From Moniliella sp. 'wahieum' (taxonomy: Eukaryota; Basidiomycota; Moniliellomycetes; Moniliellales; Moniliellaceae), in contig RSEE01000012.1 of assembly GCA_003971905.1 (NCBI GenBank), forward strand, positions 310,001-374,000: a stretch of DNA of 64,000 nucleotides, written 5' to 3'. The notes under the pieces are model-generated. The model did no database searches. It worked only from the letters and a program-made list of their open reading frames with translations, and was not told where the DNA came from. The first letter of the stretch is position 1. Every line of letters begins with the position of its first letter. The translations under genes and the position numbers were made by a program. Positions 56,489 to 64,000 of the stretch are shown piece after piece.

Positions 56489-58084
56489 TCATCGGACTGA
56501 GATGGTTTTAAAGAGGTGGAAGCCATCTGCTGAGGTAGTCATGGGCATCCCGGGAATCTGCGTGTGCCAGTGCGCCTCCTTAGTCTCTGACGCACCATAG
56601 TGCGAGAACAGGAGTTGGTTGGGTACTTGCTGCCCGCCTTGGCCGACCAAGTCGGCAGTGTTGCTTTTCACGCCGGTCTCCTCATCGTCCGCTTCGACAC
56701 TCAGGTCCCATAGCGTCATCTGGTCGTCCCGCCCACTCGCTGCAAACACGCTTTCTTCCGTCGGATGCCACTCAACCGAATCAATGGGTGCCGTGTGCCA
56801 CTGGAACTCCGCGACCGGCGTCGGCCGTTTGCTCCCCTTTCCCCAGTTGCGCAAATCCCATACCTTGAGCATTCCATCATCTCCGCCGGACAGGATGAGG
56901 TAGTCGGTCGTCTTGTTCCACGAAATGACATTCACATCACTCTCGTGGGCACGGTCATTGGTCACAATGCTTTTGCGTGCCTGGGTGCGTACGTCCCAGA
57001 TCCGGATGGTCGAGTCAGCCAAGCAAGATGCAAAGATGGTCTGTTCCTTGGGCGACCATTGCAGGTCCTCAACGCTGCTTGTGTGCGACGCAAATGGGCG
57101 CTCGTTCGTTACCCACCCCGCCTCGCGCTGCACCGTCAAGTAAATTTTGGAGTGAACATCTCCACTCAGCAATCGTAATGGCAGCTTGCCCCCCTCGGCT
57201 GGCTGTGGTGCCCAGTCCAGGGCATATCCTTCGCCACGATGCTGCCGGACCGAACGCAAAGGGATGGCAACCTTCTTCTTGTCAAACTGGTATGGCTCCT
57301 GTAGACTCGTGAGCATCGGTGCCACATCGTGGATTTGGACGCGACCCATATCGTTCCACACTGCCACGGGGTACGATGTGTTGGCGGCTCGGTCCACGGG
57401 CACCGCCCGCACCCGATTCATCCCACCCTGGATCTGGAACGAGCGGTACTCAACCACTGCATCTTCGTCCAAACCGTCATCATCGTCGTCGTCGTCATCG
57501 TCATTCTCCGAGTCATCTGGAAAAAGTGAGGGTCAGAAACCGCAAACACAACCAATACCAAGGGGGAAAACAGGACGTACTGCCATCCTTGATGGTGCGA
57601 TGATATTGGACGCCTTCATGACCAACACTTCATTGTCCTCGGCACGCTCGGCCTGGGTGCCGCTAACCCAGTATGCCGTGTGAGGGAATCCGCCCCCCAC
57701 CGGCACACGCTCGTTTCCCAACTTGTCTTGCAAAATATCAAACGAAAGTGCTGGCCAGGTTACATTCAACCGTGCATGCAAATCTCGTACGCGCCTTGAT
57801 CCGGCTCAAGCTCGGCTTGGCCTGGCCATCTGGGTGAGCAGAAGGAATGTAGGCCTGTGTGGGAGCCTCCTCCTCTAATTCTCCTCATCGTCTGGTCGCT
57901 CCACGTCACCCTCAATTTCCATTTCCGCATCCGAGGCCACATTGTCTTCCTCAATGTTGTCGCCAAATGGATCTTCAAACTCGCCCATACCCTCATCATC
58001 GGGATTGGGTCCGGGAACAACTCCGGATGCCACACTTTTCGCCTCGGTTAGTACGCGTTCGGGAGAGGCTGCGCGCTTGGACAT
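56489..58084 (-). CDS. RRB1: Ribosome assembly WD40 protein RRB1 (GRWD1)
   Basis: Nuclear/nucleolar WD40 protein, dedicated chaperone of ribosomal protein L3 (uL3). The start at 58084 gives MSKRAASPERVLTEAKSVAS, then an acidic region (DDEGMGEFEDPFGDNIEEDN). The CAF1/RbAp-type N-terminal motif follows across frame changes: LEPDQGAYE, RLNVTWPALSFDILQDKLGN (about 57770-57715), HTAYWVSGTQAERAEDNEVL. A 64-bp intron (57517-57580) leads to DDDDDDDDGLDEDAVVEYRS. The propeller is one intact 327-codon frame: RSVRQHRGEGYALDWAPQ, SHTSSVEDLQWSPKEQTIFA, SCLADSTIRIWDVRTQARKS, DVNVISWNKTTDYLILSGGD, APIDSVEWHPTEESVFAASG, DDQMTLWDLSVEADDEETG, and KEAHWHTQIPGMPMTTSADG. It ends LFKTISVR at 56489. Length about 510 is normal. 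Confidence 0.93.
57517..57580 (-). other. Intron in RRB1
   Basis: GTACGT donor, TTCCAG acceptor, 64 bp; splicing gives KDGNDSENDDDD. Confidence 0.8.
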
Positions 58085-59436
58085 GACTGAACGCGGCGCT
58101 GATGGTGGTGGTTGCAACGGGGGAAGACGCTGGCCGGATGAACTGCTGGCGGCGCAGCTACCCACACTTAGCACCTCCTTGAGCCTCCTTGGTCTGTGGG
58201 TACCAGTCACAGGAAAAAAATCATGATCGAAAGGGAAAAGGAAAAAAGAAAAAGAAAGCCCCACCAGCCTGACGGCCCGACTAGCCTGGCTTGGTTGTAG
58301 GCAGATGGAGCGTACTCTCCTGCCGCGGCGAGTGCAGGAGATGGAGGCGGGAGAAGGACATGACCTCGTTGGGTCTGCCCTCGAACGAAGCGCCGCTTCC
58401 CATCCACCAGGTGGTAGCCCACTCCCGGCTGCGCAACGCTGCGGCGGTGCCATGGAGCAAGAGCGGGAGCGAGGCATACCGATGCCACCGCTGACCAATG
58501 CGCCGGCGCTGCCTTCAGCTTCACGGCTTCAAGCGCATAAAGGCTTGTTGTGCATGCCCCATCATGCACATCATGCATCACATTACCGGCGGGGGTGTTA
58601 GCGGGACCATCCAGCTTGCGTTGCGGGGCGCACGTGAGTGCGCACGTTGACCTGGCAGTGTCGCAGATCGCCCGGAAATGCTTAGCTGCTGGGCAGCACA
58701 GGGTGAGCAATGCGGCGGCACGGAATATGGCACGATTCAACTGGATTCCAGGGGATGGTGCGGGCTGTGCGGAAGGCCGAGGACGCGATGCGCCCCGTGG
58801 TGATGCATGTGCATGATCATGCCATAGTAGGTGTTGTGCTTCAGTCAGGACACGTGGGCCCCGCACGCGGAGCAGAGCAAGCTAGCGTGCTCTGCTGAGC
58901 CTAGTGCTCAAGCTGAGCGGCTGAACGGACTGCGGAACGCGTGAAGCTTGAAGCCAGCCACTAGGCGGAAATGGGTGACTGAGATCTCAGGAGAGGGGGC
59001 AAAGCAGGGGCCACCCAAAGCGCACGCTCCCCCTGACCGCCTCCCGCCGGTACGCCCGCCCGAGTAGGTGCGCGCAGGCATGGGGTCAGTGGGGTAAGGG
59101 CGTTGGTCACGTGATACACGAGGATCTGTGAAAGGACGAGCGATGATCGATGATCGGCGACGCGTGACGACGCGTGTGATGAGGCATGACACTCCGATTA
59201 GAGGAGCAGATCTCAGGATCTCAGAGGCGGGCCGCGGAGGCTATCGGCTGCTGAGCTGTACCGTGTACGCTGATAGCGAGCGTGTTGTTTACCCCACGTG
59301 GTACGTATAGCCCGCCCGATAGGAGACACGCGTCGCTGCGCCCCAATCACCAGTCTCCTAACCCGCCGCCCGCCCGTCGACCATCCCCACCATCCCCACC
59401 CCTTCTCCGTTACCCGCGTTACCTCCCAATCCCACC
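58085..59436. other. Intergenic with ATGCAT and ATCGAT clusters
   Basis: 1.35 kb upstream of RRB1 and of the next + strand ORF. CATCATGCACATCATGCATC at 58559-58578; GATGATCGATGATCGGCGAC and GCGTGACGACGCGTG at 59142-59177; TGAAGCTTGAAGC at 58942-58954. No gene recognised. Confidence 0.5.
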
Positions 59437-60092
59437 ATGAAGCAGAGAATCGTTACGCGCCGCGCCCGCAAGCAGCAGCGCCGCGAACAACACCAGCCAC
59501 GCAGCAGTCCCCCCGCCAAGTCGCCCTGCTCTCTACACCGGCTGAGCAGCCTGCCGCGCCCCCGCCGCGCACACACTCTCCATCCAAGCACCGCCCCTGC
59601 CCCCCACCCCCTATCCCCGCCCTGATCGCCCCGACGCATGCAGAGGAAGCACCAGCGGAATCTGTGACAGCCAGCCGGCCGATTATACGATTGGCTCAAA
59701 GCCCGGAAACCAGTACCGCTCGCGTACTAGTTCAGCTGCGGCTTGGAGCGCTCGTCGACCTCGAAGCGGGCGAGTACGATTGGCTGGAGGATGGCACGCC
59801 GGAAGGGCCCTCTGCGTTCAATGGTACCGCGTCCTACGGCTCCTCGCTATCGAGCATGGTCACGGGATCCTTGGGCTGGTTCTTGCGCCATCCCGGGCCA
59901 GGGGGGCAAGATGCCTGCCCCTGCCCCTTGTCGCCCCCATGGCTGAGCTGGATGAGGTCGATTGGGAACATACCCCAAGTCAGCGTCCTCGTTCTCGAGA
60001 AGCACCATCCCGATGAGCGGACTTTGCGGAAATGGTATACGGCGCGTGAGGCCCCGCTTGCGGAAAGGGCAAGTGTCTTGCAAAGAGCGTGA
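59437..60092 (+). CDS. Unrecognised protein with basic N-terminus
   Basis: ATG at 59437 (CCACCATGA context) starts MKQRIVTRRARKQQRREQHQ, strongly basic; a frame change near 59545 leads to Pro-rich sequence, then ARVLVQLRLGALVDLEAGEY and DWLEDGTPEGPSAFNGTASY, GSLGWFLRHPGPGG, and after a stretch IPQVSVLVLEKHHPDERTLR KWYTAREAPL before the stop at 60092. About 220 residues. Not recognised. A basic nuclear-type start followed by an acidic patch is all that can be said. Confidence 0.45.
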
Positions 60093-61256
60093 AGCCATCA
60101 AGCTTCTGTATACGTGCTCATGTGCTGTGCACCCATGGTCCAAGCTATTTTTTCCTTTTTTTTTTCTGTCTCTAAGGCCTAAACCTGCCAAGTCTCCACC
60201 CAGTGCTTGCAGAGAAACTCGTCTCTCGATCTTCTGTGCCTCTCCGTTGCCCCGCCTCTGACTGCTTCAATTCACTATCGCTAACGGAAAAAATAACGTA
60301 CTTTCCCTTGCCTTTGCTGCCTCGTTTACTTTTCGAAACCAAATCCACTTGCCGGCTCGCGATTTACAATTACACACGATCTTACCAATGTATTACTCAA
60401 ATACCACGATTGACAAGGACCGAGAAAACGGCCATAGCGGAGCGAGTTTGTCCGCGACACTGTGTACCACCCTCTGGGGGCGCCATGGCGAATATGGTAG
60501 CGAACATTTCAGGGAAGGATATAGTCTGGGGGTTTGTTGTCCCTGCTCCATGGCCGATAAGGTTGATGAGCTGCGACACATCTATATATAGCGGCTAGTG
60601 TTGGATTCCGAACTTTATTCGGAGTAGTCCATGCTTTTCCAACGCAGTGGGAACAGAGCAGAATGCATTACACCATCACCGGGAGGTGTGGGGCGCACAA
60701 AACCGTGTTATACGCATACTGTGGGCCCCAAGGCCAAGCCGCCGATGCCACGTTGGGCCTGATGTTGGCACTTTCCCGCCCCTACCGTTCTTGGACAGTA
60801 ACGCTGGATCAGGCAGTTGAGCGGGCAGGGCTGGTACCACCCCCAGGCGAGGCGGCCATGATCTCAACAAGCTCTTGCTCTACTGCGGCCTAGACGGTGA
60901 CGAGCAGCTGGCAGCTGCCAACTCAGATAGCGGACGGATTTCATAGTCATGCATCATGCAGTGTGGGTTAAATTTAAGCGCTAAGCGACAAGCATTAATT
61001 AATCCCATCAAATCTCGAACACCTGTCGGGAGGATCTGAGATGGTTCCACTTTGATTTGGTCAGCAGCATCCAGTCTGCCCGGAGAGCAGCACTGCGCTG
61101 TGCACTGCTTGGTGCCGCATACGTAGGTACGCCCTGCCAGGCACCTCGCCCCCCACCACCGCCAGCACCAACGCCTCTGTCACCGCCGTCGCCTCTCCCC
61201 CCATCGACCATCCCGCCGTCCAGCCCCCCACAGCCTTCTTCTGCTCCAGGTGCGTC
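60093..61256. other. Intergenic, no supported gene
   Basis: T-rich 3' flank at 60145-60170. TTTAAGCGCTAAGCGACAAG at 60973-60992 and CATTAATTAATCCC after it. The plus frame at 61057-61299 (SSIQSARRAALRCALLGAAY, then Pro-rich) may be the N-terminal exon of the next gene. Confidence 0.4.
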
Positions 61257-62216
61257 ATGCCCCCCCCCGCTGCCGCACCCGGATCGAAGCACCAGCTGAC
61301 CTGTACCTCCTCCTTCCTGATCTCCTTCTGCAGCACTGTGTGTGACACGACCCACCCTACGCACCTGCGCATCATGCAGACATCCTACCTCGACATCTGT
61401 GTCCGAGGGCTGCACGCCTCGGTGCCCCAAGCGGACGACGATGCGATTCAAGCGGTCGAAGCGCTAGCGCTACTCGCTGCCGAAACTGATGTATCTCCGC
61501 TTGAATCTGTCAACGAGGCCGAACAGGTCGCTCACTCTGTGCTGGCCAAGGCCCCGTCCCAAGTTCACCTTCATGTGTCTCGTCTTGGACCTACTGCGCT
61601 GCAGGTGGGAGTCATGAAGCAAGGATCTGGCGCCGAGCTCGCAACGATGATCATTACCTTGGGCGATGGCGCCCCCACCCACACCTACAATGACGATGGT
61701 CTCTGTATATCTACTTTGGAAGACGGCCCTTTGAAGAATCATTCTCGCGACGTGTCTCCCGGAACGCTGGAGCATCCGGATGACTTTGTCCTTCTTCCCA
61801 AGCCGTCCCTATCCCCTCGGTCCGACCCTGCCCTACTGGCTTCGGCTGCTTCGCATCCTACAATCCCGTCCGGTGCGCACACACATACTACCAAGAGGGC
61901 GTCACGGCATTCTGTCTCTCCCCAAAAGAGAAAGAGCCGAACTCCTTCTATGTCTGCAGCGCCAGTCATTGCAGCAGCTCCTGTCGAGTCACTAGCAACA
62001 GCCACCGGCGGGGCGCGCATGTACCCTCCTCCAGGTTCGGTGCGATCTTCGGAGATGCCCTCCTCGGATGGAGACACAACGGGGTCCCAGAGCCCTCGAC
62101 ACACCAGGTCCGTGTCCATTCAGTCTACCTCCCGTCTGTCCCAGGTTCTCAGCCGCGATACCTTGCAGTCCAAGACGTCGGGCGGGATTTTCAAGAGGAT
62201 TTTTGGGCGCCAGTAG
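61257..62216 (+). CDS. Unrecognised Ser-rich protein with basic hydrophobic C-terminus
   Basis: Open for 319 codons without a break. The likely start is the ATG at 61374 (MQTSYLDICVRGLHASVPQA); the frame is open further upstream. Ordered part: DDDAIQAVEALALLAAETD, SQVHLHVSRLGPTALQVGVM, ELATMIITLGDGAPTHTYND. Then a long Ser/Pro/Lys-rich tail (HSVSPQKRKSRTPSMSAAP) with dense candidate phosphorylation sites, ending SKTSGGIFKRIFGRQ, a short amphipathic basic-aromatic motif that could bind membrane or a partner. No family recognised. Good codon use and an intact frame support a real gene. Confidence 0.6.
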   Translation: MPPPAAAPGSKHQLTCTSSFLISFCSTVCDTTHPTHLRIMQTSYLDICVRGLHASVPQADDDAIQAVEALALLAAETDVSPLESVNEAEQVAHSVLAKAPSQVHLHVSRLGPTALQVGVMKQGSGAELATMIITLGDGAPTHTYNDDGLCISTLEDGPLKNHSRDVSPGTLEHPDDFVLLPKPSLSPRSDPALLASAASHPTIPSGAHTHTTKRASRHSVSPQKRKSRTPSMSAAPVIAAAPVESLATATGGARMYPPPGSVRSSEMPSSDGDTTGSQSPRHTRSVSIQSTSRLSQVLSRDTLQSKTSGGIFKRIFGRQ

Positions 62217-62702
62217 CTGGCAGCGGTAATTGGCTCGAAACTTGGGCAAACAACCCTTCCTGACCAAGCAGGCGTTCAAATGGGCTGGCATTTGAATGCT
62301 TCATGCACCTAATCCGCGGGGCCCATTACGGAACTGTGCCCTTCTTGTTCCCATGTCCCGTCCTTTCTCCAATGGTTTCCCCAATCAGGCCATGACCTTT
62401 GATTTCCCAAGTCTGTTGGCTGGGTCCACATTGCTGACCTTGTTATTCCTCTCTCCTCCCTTTTTGTTCTTGTTCACCCCCGAGGAGCAATGAGGTCCTT
62501 TCTCCATTACCCCCATTTGTGGTTTTTTGTTTCAACTACCCTCCCTTTGTTATGCTGCAAGGCCCAATGTCGATACTTGCTCATCCTATACCTGCGAATT
62601 TTATGGGTGTGTGTATAGGAGAGCTATTAACTTGAAGAGATGAGTCCACACAATCGAAATACTGTGGCACTTGTTCCATGCCACACGTCTTTTGCCTTCA
62701 TT
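62217..62702. other. Convergent intergenic region
   Basis: 485 bp of T/C-rich sequence, 3' flanks of two convergent genes. Near 62641-62702 the minus strand may still hold the last residues of the oxidoreductase in another frame. Confidence 0.5.
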
Positions 62703-64000
62703 TCAGGCTTCACCCAATAGTTCAAAGCCAAAGTGAGTGAAGCGGCTGGGACCGGACCTGCCCACATTTGTAGTGGAGGGTTTCGTCGGAGCGTCATCGG
62801 CAGGAACCCTTGACGCTTCTTCAGGCTCCGAGGACGAAGGAAGTGCCTCGGCGGCGAGCTCAATCAGTCGTACGGCAACCCGATCCGCGGCTTCACGGAT
62901 CCCGATCAAATTGTACGCACCAGGGCCCACCTGCAGCGCCGAGTACGCTCCCACGACAAAAAAGGGGATCTCGGAGGACCATTGTAGGTCTTCGTTGATG
63001 AGAGGAAGCCCACTCGGATCACTGGAATAGGGTGCTGGCGGAGTAGACGACGAGTAAAAGGCAAGGACGAGAAGCTGATGGCTTGGCCAGTGGAAGAGAT
63101 AACATAGTCAACTGTCATCTCTGTCTTCACCTTGACCGTTTGGCTCATTGTATCAGTGTCGGTGGAATCCATAGCAGGCACGCCTTGGTCGCCTTTGTCC
63201 ATTTCATCCTGGGCAGAAACCTCTTGAGGGTCTGGTTTGCCCCTTTTGTGTTGGGCACGATCGAAAGCAACCTGGCGCCTGTGCTGGCTGCACAGATGCA
63301 CATTCGCTTTCTTCTGGGATTCAATCCAATCAAACGACTCTAGTGTAGTGAAGAGATGGACTTGAAGACGTCCTGTCTTCTCCCAGTACGCCAGTACACG
63401 AGCATAGTTGGGAGTCACAGCGCCTCCATTGCGGGCTTCTTTGATCATCTCCCACCTCCCCGCCGCCGAGTCCTCTTGCCAGAATCGCATTTTGTGGAGA
63501 TTGGAGTATTTTCCAAGCCATTCGTGACCCACATCGATGGGCTTGGCTATGAAAGACAACAAGCGATGAGTCAGTAACAGTAGTATGCAAAATGGTAGGA
63601 AGAAGCAGAAGTACGCACATTTAAGAGGACCTCGCATAATCAAGTGAACCTGATCAAAGTAGTTGTGCCGTAGACAAAGATCGGTAATCTGGGCCGACGT
63701 AAGTCCACCCCCAATGATAAGAAGGACTGTCGGATCTTTCCTGAGCGGATCCTTCATGCGCTCTTTCACGTGAGGGGGAGGAAGGGCATAAAGGGGATTG
63801 GCTAAAGCCAGTGAGTGGCACCAGCCTGGTCCACTGGAAGGATTCTTGTCCAGTTGGGTTTGAGAAGTCATTGCCATAGCGCTTTCTTTGGTTGAGGTGG
63901 GTACAGTTGGCTGCTGTGCGGCTGAAGTTGCACATTCCATCCTCTGCCCCCCTTTAAAAGGGGAGAGGGCACGTTGGGCATCCCACCTGGACCCACTGCA
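62703..64000 (-). CDS. FAD/NAD(P)-binding oxidoreductase (5' end beyond the window)
   Basis: Flavin-dependent oxidoreductase resembling the N-hydroxylating monooxygenase/HpyO-like group; substrate unknown. The frame is open to the right edge, so the N-terminus with the first FAD site is missing. Visible: ANPLYALPPPHVKERMKDPL, then the dinucleotide-binding VLLIIGGGLTSAQITDLCL (GxGxxS type), DQVHLIMRGPL, a 78-bp in-frame intron (about 63548-63625, GTGCGT to CATAG), KPIDVGHEWLGKYSNLHKMR, GAVTPNYARVLAYWEKTGRL, TVDYVISSTGQAISFSSLPF. After a frame change near 62930, AYSALQVGPGAYNLIGIREA ADRVAVRLIELAAEALP matches the C-terminal 'LQ.GP.A.NL.G.R.AA.R' motif of the group. It ends FGFELLGEA at 62703. 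Confidence 0.85.

Overview
The window is nuclear DNA of a fungus. Evidence: closely spaced protein genes on both strands; short introns (about 54-110 bp) with GT(A/G)NGT donors, a CTAAC branch site and a YAG acceptor; a KRE6/SKN1 beta-1,6-glucan gene; and families typical of opisthokonts. The compact introns, GC-rich codons and gene set point to a basidiomycete, perhaps near the smut or Malassezia-like yeasts, but that placement is inference. I saw no rRNA, tRNA, CRISPR array, retroelement or virus-like element.

Layout, left to right. 0.9-8.8 kb: MetAP2 (-) and CIA2 (+) share a 205-bp divergent promoter; then an unassigned stretch, Lunapark (+) and an HD-domain phosphohydrolase (-). 9.4-16.3 kb: a 2OG-Fe(II) oxygenase (-), a MKK1/2-like MAP kinase kinase (-) and a Zip3/HEI10-like RING protein (-). 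17.8-23.9 kb: two unrecognised + strand genes. 24.8-27.9 kb: MED8, a UPF0390 (DUF2462) protein and an unknown gene, all (-). 28.8-32.8 kb: CMR1 (-) divergent from MAS1, mitochondrial processing peptidase beta (+). 34.6-36.8 kb: KRE6/SKN1 (+). 36.8-40 kb: gene-poor. 40-49.4 kb: exosome RRP43 (-), a G3BP/Nxt3-like NTF2-RRM protein (-) divergent from MSH4 (+), and a VWA-domain protein (-). 49.5-56.4 kb: small or unknown ORFs and repeats. 56.5-58.1 kb: RRB1/GRWD1 (-). 59.4-62.2 kb: two unknown + strand ORFs. 62.7-64 kb: an FAD/NAD(P)-binding oxidoreductase (-) that runs off the right edge.

Two themes cross the window. First, nearly every conserved gene is split by single-base frame changes, and where the family fixes the reading most look like one base missing from a run of 2-5 identical bases. 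This is best explained by a long-read assembly with homopolymer under-calls, so many gene models below join frames. Second, the intergenic DNA holds many small clusters built on a 6-bp palindrome (AACGTT, ACTAGT, ATGCAT, ACATGT, ATCGAT, AAGCTT, AGCGCT), each repeated a few times at 6-10 bp spacing. A different core dominates in different promoters.

Functionally most genes are housekeeping: N-terminal Met removal, Fe-S assembly, ER shape, transcription, RNA decay, ribosome assembly, mitochondrial import and wall glucan. Two proteins of the meiotic crossover (ZMM) pathway, MSH4 and a HEI10/Zip3-like RING protein, lie about 27.5 kb apart.
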